A DNA stretch of 16,935 nucleotides, taken from the NCBI GenBank assembly GCA_031404455.1, contig JANNHP010000018.1, positions 1 through 16,935 of the forward strand, in the 5' to 3' direction. Positions 1 to 11,174 of this stretch are shown here, piece by piece. The notes under the pieces were generated by a model. It searched no databases. It was not told the DNA's origin and saw only the letters and a list, made by a program, of their open reading frames with translations. A program made the position numbers and the translations under genes. This DNA is from JANNHP01 sp031404455 (lineage in GTDB: Bacteria; Planctomycetota; JAJSAM01; JAJVHW01). Every line of letters starts with the position of its first letter. The stretch's first letter is position 1.

Positions 1-468
1 CTTGTCGACGACCCCGTCGCACGGCGCCTTCAGCTCCACGTACTCGAGATAGCCGCGGAACCGCGCCTCGTCGACGGTGTCGCCCTTCGCCTTCGCCTTC
101 GCGATGGCGTCGTCGATCTGCGGACGGTGGAAGGTGACGAGCACGTCGCCCTTCTTCACGAACTCGCCTGCCTCGTGGTGGATCTTGACGACGGGGACGA
201 GCATGCCCTGCGGCACGCGGACCGGGACCGGGCTCCCCGCCGAGACTTCGCCCTTGTAGGTCGAGAACTCGTCCACGAGGTGCGGGCGCACCTGCTCGAA
301 GTGCTCGTTCTCGCCCGTGTCGACGTTGGGCGCTTCGGGCTCGGCCTCTGCTTCGGCCTGCTCCGGCGCGGGGCGCATCCACTGCCAGCCCGCGTAAACG
401 AACCCGGCCAGACCGAGCGCCGCGAACGCCAGCGGCCAGAGCCGCGCGTAGGTCTTCACTGGAGCCAT
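1..468 (-). CDS. Periplasmic adaptor (HlyD/RND membrane-fusion type), 3' end outside window
   Basis: Translating the minus strand from ATG at 468 gives 156 open codons to the window edge, so the C-terminus is missing. Residues 9-28 form one hydrophobic segment (WPLAFAALGLAGFVYAGW), consistent with an inner-membrane anchor or uncleaved signal. An acidic Glu/Ala/Pro linker follows (about 33-50). Residues about 76-115 hold a lipoyl-type half motif (PVRVPQGMLVPVVKIHHEAG, then EFVKKGDVLVTF), a short Lys/Ala helical stretch, and then VELKAPCDGVVDK, the start of the second half motif. This half-motif, short hairpin, half-motif order is that of barrel-sandwich adaptors that link an inner-membrane transporter to an outer-membrane channel. 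The ATG lies inside the end of the M55 peptidase gene (13-nt overlap), which suggests translational coupling. The transporter partner would be expected beyond the left edge. Class is fairly sure; substrate is unknown. Confidence 0.72.
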   Translation of the reverse strand, partial: MAPVKTYARLWPLAFAALGLAGFVYAGWQWMRPAPEQAEAEAEPEAPNVDTGENEHFEQVRPHLVDEFSTYKGEVSAGSPVPVRVPQGMLVPVVKIHHEAGEFVKKGDVLVTFHRPQIDDAIAKAKAKGDTVDEARFRGYLEYVELKAPCDGVVDK

Positions 469-1304
469 TCGGGCTGCTCCCCGGCCGTCCATTCGGCCGT
501 CTGCCACGCTTCGCGCACCGCTTCGAGGTACGTGGCGCGGCGGATCGTGATCTCCCGTTCGCCCGTGCGCTCGATGCCGCCGCGCTTCATCGCGCGATCC
601 GCCTGCGCCACCTGGTGGAAGGCGATCCGGAACTCCACCGGCCCCGCAATGCGGAAGGGCTTTCGCCGAGGGATGGACTCGATCGCCTGCAGCACGCCGA
701 GGCGGATGTCCGCCGACGTCGCGGCGGGCGTTCGGCACACGGCGGCCTTCGGCCCGGTCGCGCGCTTCACGGACACGGTGACGAGGTCGTCGCCGAGATC
801 CGCCTTCGCCTCGCGGCAGACCGCGTCGTCGCCCGCGACGAACACGACCGGCACGCCGAACTCGCCGGCGATCGCGGCGTTGATCGCCGTCTCGCCGAAC
901 ACGCGGCCGTTCACGCGGACCTCATGGATGACCGAGCCGATCCACGTGTGCGGCAGCACAGCGTCCTTCGACCCGGCGCGCGCGTGGTAGCCCACGTAGA
1001 GCACCGCGCCGAAGCTCGCGTCGAGCCCCTCGCTCTGGCAGAGCGTCTTCGACGACGCCGCGCCGACCACGACCTCGCAGTTCGCGGGCAGTTCCTCGAT
1101 GAGGAGGTTCCTCATGCTCCCGTGCCCGTCGCAGACGATCACCTGGTGGACCTCGTCCATCGAGAGCGCCGCGCCGACGGCAGCGGCGACGTCGCCGGTC
1201 ACGAGCTTGCGCCCCCTCGCGAAGTCGAACTTGCCGGGCATGAGCTGGTCGTTGTGGACGATCCCGGTCGCGCCTTCCATGTCCACGGATACGAACACCT
1301 TCAA
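456..1304 (-). CDS. M55 family D-aminopeptidase (DppA-like zinc peptidase)
   Basis: The product is 282 residues, close to the usual M55 length (Bacillus DppA is about 274). The family frees N-terminal D-amino acids from short peptides using two zinc ions. Expected ligands are visible: D8 and E10 in SVDMEGATG, H61 in DGHGS, H107 in VGYHARAG and E138 in VFGETAINAA. No signal peptide is seen, so it is probably cytoplasmic. The start is taken as TTG at 1304 because a strong GGAGGTGA lies just upstream and the family N-terminus (KVFVSVDMEG) follows at once; the longer open frame running up to 3356 overlaps the upstream gene and is not protein-like. It starts 29 nt after the exported protein gene and its stop overlaps the next gene by 13 nt. 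The context suggests recycling of D-amino-acid peptides from the cell wall or from uptake, but the substrate is not shown. Confidence 0.9.
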   Translation of the reverse strand: MKVFVSVDMEGATGIVHNDQLMPGKFDFARGRKLVTGDVAAAVGAALSMDEVHQVIVCDGHGSMRNLLIEELPANCEVVVGAASSKTLCQSEGLDASFGAVLYVGYHARAGSKDAVLPHTWIGSVIHEVRVNGRVFGETAINAAIAGEFGVPVVFVAGDDAVCREAKADLGDDLVTVSVKRATGPKAAVCRTPAATSADIRLGVLQAIESIPRRKPFRIAGPVEFRIAFHQVAQADRAMKRGGIERTGEREITIRRATYLEAVREAWQTAEWTAGEQPEWLQ

Positions 1305-1308
1305 GCGG

Positions 1309-1316
1309 TCACCTCC
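1309..1316 (-). promoter_or_regulatory. Strong ribosome binding site fixing a TTG start
   Basis: GGAGGTGA on the minus strand lies a few bases before TTG at 1304, a normal spacing. It is the main reason to prefer TTG as the start of the M55 peptidase. It sits in the 29-nt gap after the upstream stop codon. Confidence 0.75.
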
Positions 1317-1333
1317 GGTTCTGCGCTCCGCGT

Positions 1334-3061
1334 CTAACGGAGCAGCGAGAAGCGCTCGACGACGGGCCCGGTCGGCGTCTCGAAGCCGACGTAGAGGAAG
1401 TTGCCCGTGATCACGCTCGTCGGGCGGTTGCACGAGGCGCGCGGGAGGATCGTGTGCGAGCCCAGCACCTCGACTCCCGTGGCGTCGAATGCGCGGCGGT
1501 GGATCCTCCCGGAGCCGGGGAGGTTGACGTCGAGCGGCGGGTTGTCGGCGACGACGTAGTGGACGATCGTGGCGCCCGTCGGACCGTCCACGCTCACTGC
1601 CGTGGGCATGGTCTCGACGGCGCCGAAGTCCGCCACGGGCCTCGCGTCGGCGGTCGTCGCAGACCACGCGGCGCTGTAGAGCACGCGGTGCAGGTCGCTC
1701 GGGCCGCGGAAGTCGAGCGTGCCGGGCGTCCACATCTCGAACACCGAGTCGCCGGAGCGCCACGCGACGCCGGAGCCGTTCTTCTGCGGCAACTGGGTGC
1801 TGCCGATCGAGACCGTGCTGCGGATGCCGAAGTCGGTCGCCTTGAGCAGGTGCACCGTGTGCCCGTTCGACGGTTTGAAGATGCCGAGCGAGATGTTCGT
1901 GCCGTCGGTCGCCATGAAGAAGTCCGCCGTCGGGTCCGCGGAGCCGCCGACGACCGTCGCGAAGCCGTCGCGCAGGAAGTCGGTGCGGATGCGGCCGATC
2001 GCGAGTTCGGCGCCCGACGCCGTCGAGACCGCCATGTAGTAGAAACCGCCCGCGAAGAGGACGCGGTGGCCGCCGGGCGTCTCGCCGCCCGAGAAGTCGG
2101 TCGGGGTCATGACCTGGACGACGTTGGGCAGGGCGAGCGACTGCTGCAGCTCCGGGTCGAACGCCTGCGCGAAGAGCGAACCCGCGCGCACACTCGTCAC
2201 CATGACGTAGTTGCCGTCGGTCGCTACCCCGACGTCGGTGCCCGCAAACGTCGGGATCACGGAGCGGTCGGCGTCGCGCACCGAGATCGGCACCCCGGGC
2301 GTGTTGCGGAGGCGGAGGTTCGCGGGGTTGCCGCCCTTGAAGGGCTTGATCGTCAGCGTTCCCTTCCAGGCTCCCGCGGAGGGGGCGGCCTGGTAGCCGA
2401 TCGCGTACTCGTGGACGCCGAACTGGACGGCGAAGAGCGCGTTCGACGTCGAGCCCGTCTTGGTCGTCTTCTGGCCCGGTGTCGACATCGTGCCGCTCGG
2501 CAGCCTGTACGACGCGACCTTCGGCGACGTGCCCGAGACGCGCTTCACGCTGACGCGGGAGGTGTCGCCGGGCTGGAGCGTGACCTGGACGGGGGGCGAG
2601 GCCTCGTCGCCCACGATCGGGATCTTCGTGGCCCGGACCTCGACGAAGCGCCCCTTCGTTCGGGTGAGGACGCGGGCGTTCGTGTTGATCAGGAGCTGGT
2701 GGCGGCCGGACTGCGTCGTCGTCCATCCGCGCAGCGAGAGGAAGTCGCGTCCGGTCGAGTGATTCTCGGTGTAGAGCGACTCGCCCGGGGGGGCGAAGAC
2801 CTCCTGGCCGTCGGGCGTGTAGAGGTGCGCGCTGAACGACACGGGCTGGTTGACCTTCGAGCCGGCAAACGTGATCGAGATGCGCGGCTCCGAGCCCGAC
2901 GCGAGCGGGAACTCGAGGCGGAGCGCCTCGCCCGCCGGCAGGTCGCCCTGGAACTTCTGCGAGTTGCCGACGAGGGCGTACATCTCCGCGGCGCGGGCGT
3001 CGTGGGCCGCGAGCGCGAGCGCGAAGGCGAGCGAGCCGAGGAGCGAGGCGAGGCGATTCAT
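1334..3061 (-). CDS. Exported protein, probable beta-propeller with N-terminal beta-sandwich domains
   Basis: The product is 575 residues from ATG at 3061; a GTG three codons upstream (3070) is also possible, and neither has a clear ribosome binding site. A signal peptide is plain: MNR, a hydrophobic core, then ALAAHDARA with likely cleavage near residue 24. Residues about 30-240 are beta-rich and resemble pre-peptidase C-terminal-like sandwiches (for example YTPDGQEVFAPPGESLYTEN). From about 250, repeated blade-like units appear, such as VATDGNYVMVTSVRAGSLFA, VLFAGGFYYMAVSTASGAEL and FFMATDGTNISLGIF, which is typical of a degenerate propeller. No catalytic residues were recognised. It is first in a probable operon with the M55 peptidase and a periplasmic adaptor, so a role in the envelope is likely, perhaps binding a ligand or scaffolding. 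The specific function is unknown. Confidence 0.75.
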   Translation of the reverse strand: MNRLASLLGSLAFALALAAHDARAAEMYALVGNSQKFQGDLPAGEALRLEFPLASGSEPRISITFAGSKVNQPVSFSAHLYTPDGQEVFAPPGESLYTENHSTGRDFLSLRGWTTTQSGRHQLLINTNARVLTRTKGRFVEVRATKIPIVGDEASPPVQVTLQPGDTSRVSVKRVSGTSPKVASYRLPSGTMSTPGQKTTKTGSTSNALFAVQFGVHEYAIGYQAAPSAGAWKGTLTIKPFKGGNPANLRLRNTPGVPISVRDADRSVIPTFAGTDVGVATDGNYVMVTSVRAGSLFAQAFDPELQQSLALPNVVQVMTPTDFSGGETPGGHRVLFAGGFYYMAVSTASGAELAIGRIRTDFLRDGFATVVGGSADPTADFFMATDGTNISLGIFKPSNGHTVHLLKATDFGIRSTVSIGSTQLPQKNGSGVAWRSGDSVFEMWTPGTLDFRGPSDLHRVLYSAAWSATTADARPVADFGAVETMPTAVSVDGPTGATIVHYVVADNPPLDVNLPGSGRIHRRAFDATGVEVLGSHTILPRASCNRPTSVITGNFLYVGFETPTGPVVERFSLLR

Positions 3062-3422
3062 CGTGGGCACATAGTACCGGATCGGCCGGATCCGGGTCGG
3101 GCGCGGGCGACTTCTCCTTCATCACCCGGACGCCCGTCCAGGCTCCCTCCGGAGGCTCGGCGAGCGGGCGGGACCACCGCTCCGCGCGAGAGCGCGGCGT
3201 CGCGTCCCCGAGACGGCGCGGACCTCCGAGGGTGTGAAGCAACCCCGCGCGGCGCCGGCGCGGCTCGTGCGTGCCGCGCGGAGCGACGGGAGTTTGAGCC
3301 CGGGCGGCCCGCTGCTGCGTAGCTCGCGCTCGGACACTCAGGGGAGTTGCTTTCACGCGAGCGCCTTGCAGCAGGCTCGCCAGGGCTCAACCGTCGCTCG
3401 CGTGGGGTTTCTTCACACCCTC
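3062..3422. other. Non-coding stretch with an inverted repeat
   Basis: This 361-nt gap separates the exported protein gene from the 86-residue gene, both read on the minus strand. Open frames crossing it have no protein-like character. About half of it (3228-3422) is an imperfect inverted repeat, described separately. Just before the start at 3061 the minus strand reads TACTAT, a possible -10 box, but no convincing -35 box is seen, so no promoter is claimed. Confidence 0.6.
3228..3328 (+). repeat. Left arm of imperfect inverted repeat; variant GGGTGTGAAG element
   Basis: The plus strand begins GAGGGTGTGAAGCAACCCC and matches the reverse complement of 3356-3422 in blocks: GAGGGTGTGAAG, AACCCC, CGCG, GAGCGACGG, TTGAGCCC, GGCG, GCTGC and GCTCGCG, all in the same order. 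This arm has an extra GC-rich insert of roughly 29 nt (about 3255-3285) relative to the right arm. The spacer between arms is 27 nt. The two arms would fold back into a large hairpin as DNA or as RNA. Confidence 0.7.
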
Positions 3423-3426
3423 TCAG
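3356..3426 (-). repeat. Right arm of inverted repeat; exact GGGTGTGAAGAAACCC element at a stop codon
   Basis: Read on the minus strand, the element starts on the TGA stop codon of the 86-residue gene (3423-3425) and continues GAGGGTGTGAAG, AAACCCC, ACGCG, GAGCGACGG, TTGAGCCC. Positions 3399-3426 are identical over 28 nt to 13556-13583. The core GGGTGTGAAGAAACCC can form a small imperfect stem (GGGT with ACCC). It has no T-run, so it does not look like a normal intrinsic terminator. Confidence 0.75.
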
Positions 3427-3683
3427 CCCCAAGCGCGTTCGACGATCTCGCGCAGTTCGTCGGGCGTTCGCACGTCGACGAGCAGCATGCCGCGCCGGTC
3501 GAGCTCCTCGTTCATCTTGATCGCGCGCTCCGTCATCCGCTCGTGCGTCTCCTCGGAGCCGCCGACGAGCAGGAACTCGCGCCCCTTGGTCACGCGCTTC
3601 TCGCCGTCGCTGTCGAGACCGACGCCGAGGAGAAGGCTCGACTTCCCGGCCTTCTTCGTCTTCGGTGCGCGCTTCGCTGCCAT
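3423..3683 (-). CDS. Small protein of unknown function, 86 residues, after polA
   Basis: I do not recognise this protein. ATG at 3683 opens a frame with a strongly basic N-terminus (MAAKRAPKTKKAGKSS), a short hydrophobic run (LLLGVGLDS), then a charged, apparently folded part (REFLLVGGSEETHERMTER) and a C-terminal helix (PDELREIVERAW). The segment LLVDVRTPDEL looks like the start of a rhodanese motif, but the rest of that domain and its cysteine loop are absent, so the likeness is probably chance. Codon use matches its neighbours. It starts 56 nt after the polA stop and could be co-transcribed with it. Its stop codon overlaps the repeated GGGTGTGAAG element. No clear ribosome binding site is seen. 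Likely a real gene because composition and start fit, but function is open. Confidence 0.6.
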   Translation of the reverse strand: MAAKRAPKTKKAGKSSLLLGVGLDSDGEKRVTKGREFLLVGGSEETHERMTERAIKMNEELDRRGMLLVDVRTPDELREIVERAWG

Positions 3684-3739
3684 GGCGGGATGGTACGCAC
3701 CGTGTCGACATCGGTCCATGGGGTGACGCCGCCCTGGCC

Positions 3740-6442
3740 TCAGTGCGCCGCGAGCCAGTCGTCGCCCGCGCCCATGTCCACGACGAGCGGGACGTTCATG
3801 GCGTAGGCGCCCTCCATCCGCGACTTCACGAGCTCCTTCACCTCGTCGAGCTCGCTGGGCGCGACGTCGAAGACGAGCTCGTCGTGGACCTGGAGGATCA
3901 TCCGGCTCGCAAGCCGGCGCTCCGCGATCTCGCGGTGGATGCGGATCATCGCCAGCTTGATGATGTCGGCGGCGCTGCCCTGGATCGGCGTGTTCACGGC
4001 CACGTTCTCGGCCGCAGCGACCGTGCGCGGGTCCGTCGATTCGTACATCTCGCGCAGCGACCGGCGGCGGCCGAGGATCGTCGTGACGAACCCCTTCGCG
4101 CGCGCCTCGCTGCGTCCGCGGTCGAGGTAGTCGCGCACTCCCGGATACGCCGCGAAGTAGCGGTCGATGAACTCGACGGCCTCCTTGCGCGTCATCCCGG
4201 TCTCCTCCGCGAGCCGCTGCGCGCCCATGCCGTAGACGATGCCGAAGTTGATCGCCTTCGCGCGCCCGCGCAGTTCCGGAGTGACCATCGCGGGCATCAC
4301 GCCGAACACGCGCGCGGCCGTCTGACGGTGGATGTCGGCGCCCTCCTTGAACGCGGCGGTGAGGTTCGCGTCGCCGGAGAGGTGTGCCAGGATGCGCAGC
4401 TCGATCTGGCTGTAGTCGGCGGAGACGAGCTTCCATCCCGCCTCGCGCGGCACGAACGCGCGGCGGATCTCGCGTCCCTCGGCGGTGCGGATCGGGATGT
4501 TCTGAAGGTTCGGGTCGCTGGACGCGAGCCGCCCGGTGATCGCGCCGACCTGGCTGTAGCTCGTGTGCACGCGGCCGGTCTTCGGGTTGACGAGCTCCGC
4601 GAGGGAATCGGTGTACGTGCCCTTCAGCTTCGTGAGGCTCCGGTAGTCGAGGAGCTTCTTCACGATCGGGTGGTCCGCGAACTTCGCGAGCGTCGCCTCG
4701 TCGGTCGAATAGCCGGTCTGCGTGGACTTCACCTTGCGGTCGCCCTGGATCTTCAGCTTCTCGAAGAGCACGGGCCCGAGCTGCTTCGGCGAGTTCAGGT
4801 TGAAGGCCGTCCCGGCGATCTCGCAGACCTCGCGTTCGAGCGCCGACGCGCGCACGGCGAGGTCGGTCGACATCTCGCGAAGACGCGCAACGTCCACGCG
4901 CACGCCCTCGCCCTCCATGTCCGCGAGCACCGGCATCAGCGGCATCTCGACGTCGCGGAAGAGGGCGCCGACCTCATCGGTGACGAGGCGCGGCTCGAAG
5001 TGCCGTGCCAGACGGAACGTGAAGTCCGCGTCCTCGGCGGCGTACTCACCGACCAGCTCGACCGGTACCTCGGCCATCGTCCGCTGCGACTTGCCGCTGC
5101 CGATCAGGTCCTTCGTCGGGATCTTCCTGTAGCCGAAGTGGCGCAGCGCCAGCGCGTCGAGGTTGTGCTGGCGCGCGTCGGGGTCGAGGCAGAACGACGC
5201 GATCATGGTGTCGATGACGTAGCCCTTCACGTCGATGCCCGCGGTGCGCAGCGCGAGCGTGTCGTACTTCGCGTTCTGCCCCGCCTTCGGACGGTTCGCG
5301 TCCTCGAGCACGGGGCGCAGCGCGCCGAGCACCTCGGCGCGAGAGAGCTCCGCGTTCACGGGCACGTAGAACGCTTTCGCCTCCTCGAACGAGACGGAGA
5401 TGCCGACGAGATCGCTGCGCAGCGGGTCGAGTCCGGTCGTCTCGGTGTCGAGCGCGAAGAGCGGGACGCTCGCGAGCGACTGCGCGAGCGCGGCGAGGTC
5501 CGCCTTCGTCCGCACGATGCGGTAGTCGTGCGCCGTCGTCGCGGCCTTCGTCGTCGTCACTTTCGCGAGGAGCGACGTGAAGTTCAGCTCGCGGAAGAGC
5601 TCCTGGAGGCGCTCCTCGTGGCGCGGCCCCATCTTCAGGTCCTCGAAGCGGAACGGCACCGCCACGTCGTCGCGGATGGTGACGAGGTCGAGCGACAGCT
5701 CCGCGAGCGCGCGGTTCTCGAGCAGCTTCTCGCGGAGCTTCGGCGGCTTCACCGTCGTCTCGTCCCGCGCCGCCTTCTCGAGGATCTCGCGCAGCGACCC
5801 GTGCTCCTGCACGAGCTTCACCGCGGTCTTCGGTCCCACGCCCGGCACGCCGGGGACGTTGTCCGACGAGTCGCCCATGAGCGCCAGCACGTCGATGATG
5901 CGCCGCGGCGGCACGCCCCACTCCTTCAGGACGCCGTCCTCGTCGAGGATCACCGTGTCCTGCCCGGGCTTCAGGATGTTGTAGATCCTCACGCGCGGGC
6001 CGACGCACTGGCAGAGGTCCTTGTCGCCCGTGACGATGAACGTGTCGATGCCGCGGGCGGCCGCCGCCTTCGCCACGGTGCCGAGCACGTCGTCGGCCTC
6101 GTAGCCCTTCACCTCGAGCACGGGGATGTCGAAGCCGCGCACGATCTCGCGCATCACGTCGATCTGCGCGATGAGGTCCGGCTCCATCCGCTCGCGCGTC
6201 GCCTTGTACTCGGCGTAGAGCTCGTGGCGGAACGTGGGCCCCTCGGGATCGAAGCAGACGCCCACGTGATCCGGCTTCTCGTCCTCGAGGAGCTTGAGGA
6301 GAGTCATCACGAAACCGTAGACGCCGCCGGTCGGGCGGCCCTTGGTGTCGGTGAGGTTCGCCGCCCTCATGAAGGCGAAGTACGCGCGGTAGGCGAGGGC
6401 CGTGCCGTCGAGGAGGAAGAGGCGTTCGCGGGGTTCGGGCAT
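3740..6442 (-). CDS. polA: DNA polymerase I, full length
   Basis: The 900-residue product has all three domains. The 5' nuclease (1-290) shows LFLLDGTALAYRAYFA, YEADDVLG, VTGDKD and MGDSSDNVPGVPGVGPKTA. The 3'-5' proofreading domain (about 325-485) looks active: D332 and E334 in LDTETTGL, NAKYD at 390-394, and Y467/D471 in YAAED. The polymerase domain has motif A (D676 in ADYSQIELR), motif B (R725, K729 and F733 in RGRAKAINFG) and motif C (H853, D854, E855 in QVHDELVFD). It fills gaps and removes RNA primers during replication and repair. The ATG at 6442 lies 10 nt after the kinase stop, so the gene is probably co-transcribed with the kinase upstream. No key residue is missing. Having polA directly behind a signalling kinase is unusual and is discussed in the findings. 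Confidence 0.97.
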   Translation of the reverse strand: MPEPRERLFLLDGTALAYRAYFAFMRAANLTDTKGRPTGGVYGFVMTLLKLLEDEKPDHVGVCFDPEGPTFRHELYAEYKATRERMEPDLIAQIDVMREIVRGFDIPVLEVKGYEADDVLGTVAKAAAARGIDTFIVTGDKDLCQCVGPRVRIYNILKPGQDTVILDEDGVLKEWGVPPRRIIDVLALMGDSSDNVPGVPGVGPKTAVKLVQEHGSLREILEKAARDETTVKPPKLREKLLENRALAELSLDLVTIRDDVAVPFRFEDLKMGPRHEERLQELFRELNFTSLLAKVTTTKAATTAHDYRIVRTKADLAALAQSLASVPLFALDTETTGLDPLRSDLVGISVSFEEAKAFYVPVNAELSRAEVLGALRPVLEDANRPKAGQNAKYDTLALRTAGIDVKGYVIDTMIASFCLDPDARQHNLDALALRHFGYRKIPTKDLIGSGKSQRTMAEVPVELVGEYAAEDADFTFRLARHFEPRLVTDEVGALFRDVEMPLMPVLADMEGEGVRVDVARLREMSTDLAVRASALEREVCEIAGTAFNLNSPKQLGPVLFEKLKIQGDRKVKSTQTGYSTDEATLAKFADHPIVKKLLDYRSLTKLKGTYTDSLAELVNPKTGRVHTSYSQVGAITGRLASSDPNLQNIPIRTAEGREIRRAFVPREAGWKLVSADYSQIELRILAHLSGDANLTAAFKEGADIHRQTAARVFGVMPAMVTPELRGRAKAINFGIVYGMGAQRLAEETGMTRKEAVEFIDRYFAAYPGVRDYLDRGRSEARAKGFVTTILGRRRSLREMYESTDPRTVAAAENVAVNTPIQGSAADIIKLAMIRIHREIAERRLASRMILQVHDELVFDVAPSELDEVKELVKSRMEGAYAMNVPLVVDMGAGDDWLAAH

Positions 6443-6452
6443 CGGACGGATG

Positions 6453-9737
<3,285 letters not shown>

Positions 9738-9849
9738 CGGCTGCGAGGTTAGCCCCCACCGCTCGCCAAACTTCGCACCTGCCGGTCGTTCGAACCGAAG
9801 GTTGCGCCGTGGCGCGCGAGGTCTTGCGCGAGATCCCGGGCTGTCGCGG

Positions 9850-11097
9850 CTACTTGGGCGGGACGGCGGCCTTCCGCAGGGCGGCGAGGAAGGCTCCGAT
9901 CGACTGGGGGCGCATCGCCGGTCGCCGGTCGATCGAGGATTCGACGACCTGCGCGAGGGCGGGGCTCACCTTCAGGTTGATGCGGCGCAGCGCGGGGGGA
10001 GAGTCCTTCTGCGCGCGGCGCGTGACCTCCTGCGTGTTCTCGCCCTCGAACGCGGGGATGCCCGCCAGCATGTGATAGAGGATCGCGCCGATCGAGTAGA
10101 CGACCGCGGCGGGCTCCTTGCCCTTCGACGCGCCGGAGAGGACCTCGGGCGCCACGCTCGCCGCGTCGGCCGCGTGGATCTCCTGCGCCTCGATCATCGG
10201 CTCGCGGAAGAGCTTCACCTTCACCTCGTGCTCGGGGGAGACGAGCACGTCGGACGTCGCAACCCACGAGAGGACGCTGCCCTGCTCGCGCGCGTACTCC
10301 ACCGCCTCGGCGATCTGCGTCGTCACCGCCACGGCCTCGCGGATCTTCACGAAGCGCCGTTCGACGAGCACCTGCGAGAGGGGTTTCCCGCCGAAACGCT
10401 CCATCACGACGAAGCACATCCCGCGCGCCTCGCCGAAGTCGTAGATCTGCAGGAGGTTCGGGTGGAGGAAGCGCGACGCGCGGCGCACCTCCTCGAGCAG
10501 CGCCGCCCGGAACCCGGCGCGCGCCGTCAGCGGCGGGTCGAAGACCTCGAGCACCACCGTGCGATTGAGAGTCGGCTGGTGGGCGCGGAAGAAGAAGGCG
10601 CCGCCCTTCGACGGCATCGCCTCGACCACCTTGAAGCCGCCGAGCTCCGTGCCGATCAGGTGCTCGAGATCGCGGCAGCCGATGTGGAGCGGTCGGCCGT
10701 CGGCACCGCGCACGAGGTCGACCGGCGACTCGATCGGCGAATCGCACCGCGCGCAGTCGAGCGTCACGGGAACGCTCGCGTGGTTCATCGTGCGGTCGGG
10801 ATCGACGAGTTCGAACTTCAGCGCCGTCACCTTGCCGAGGTGGAACACGGACCCCGGTGCGAGGCGGAGGCTCTCGACGCGCTCCTCGCCCCGCCAGACG
10901 CCGTTGCGGCTCTTCTGATCCGTGACGCGCCAGCCGTCCTTCTCCTTCGACACGAGCGCGTGCACCCGGCTCATCGAAGGATCGAGGACGTGGAAGTCGC
11001 TCGTCTTGCTGCGACCGATCGTGATCGCGGTCTTGCCCTTGCCTCGGTACTCGAGGCCCGCACGCGGACCGGCGACGACGGTGAGGAGGATCTCCAA
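9850..11097 (-). CDS. FHA domain, zinc knuckle and pseudokinase protein
   Basis: The 415-residue product starts at TTG 11097, directly before the FHA fold. FHA residues are intact: G28-R29 in TIGRS, S43/R44/H46 in SMSRVHA, and N65-G66 in SRNGV; this fold binds phosphothreonine peptides. Next comes a likely zinc knuckle, C115-x2-C118 and H138-x2-C141. Residues 153-410 have a kinase-like fold (LLQIYDFGEARGMCFVVMERF, SVAPEVL, AVVYSIGAILYHMLAGIPAF) but the catalytic residues are gone: VALK lysine is E184, HRD is replaced by LSW (276-278), the following Lys and Asn are A280 and D283, and DFG reads REP (298-300). It cannot be an ordinary kinase. No signal or membrane segment is seen. It lies just upstream of an active kinase gene on the same strand, so it probably senses that kinase or its substrates. 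Confidence 0.88.
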   Translation of the reverse strand: MEILLTVVAGPRAGLEYRGKGKTAITIGRSKTSDFHVLDPSMSRVHALVSKEKDGWRVTDQKSRNGVWRGEERVESLRLAPGSVFHLGKVTALKFELVDPDRTMNHASVPVTLDCARCDSPIESPVDLVRGADGRPLHIGCRDLEHLIGTELGGFKVVEAMPSKGGAFFFRAHQPTLNRTVVLEVFDPPLTARAGFRAALLEEVRRASRFLHPNLLQIYDFGEARGMCFVVMERFGGKPLSQVLVERRFVKIREAVAVTTQIAEAVEYAREQGSVLSWVATSDVLVSPEHEVKVKLFREPMIEAQEIHAADAASVAPEVLSGASKGKEPAAVVYSIGAILYHMLAGIPAFEGENTQEVTRRAQKDSPPALRRINLKVSPALAQVVESSIDRRPAMRPQSIGAFLAALRKAAVPPK

Positions 11098-11174
11098 GCG
11101 CGGCAGATCCTATTTCCTCGGGCGGTCGAGCGCGATTACGGAGGAAGGGCGGGTGCGACTACCATTCGCCCCCC
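11098..11174. promoter_or_regulatory. Divergent intergenic region between the FHA/pseudokinase and clpP-like genes
   Basis: This 77-nt gap must carry the starts of both transcripts. On the minus strand ATAGGATCTG lies six bases before the TTG start and contains AGGA, a weak ribosome binding site. On the plus strand GGAGGAAG near 11140 is too far from the ATG to act in initiation. No convincing -35/-10 pair was found on either strand. Confidence 0.4.

Noticed and set aside
1454..3322. 622-codon plus-strand frame opposite the exported propeller gene
   Set aside because: Antisense shadow with biased composition and no recognisable domain.
1305..3356. Long N-terminal extension of the M55 peptidase frame
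   Set aside because: It overlaps the exported protein gene out of frame and is Arg/Pro-rich. The true start is TTG 1304 behind GGAGGTGA.
3468..3500. Rhodanese motif (VDVRTPDEL) in the 86-residue protein
   Set aside because: Only one short motif at the end of the protein; the rest of the domain and the catalytic cysteine loop are absent.
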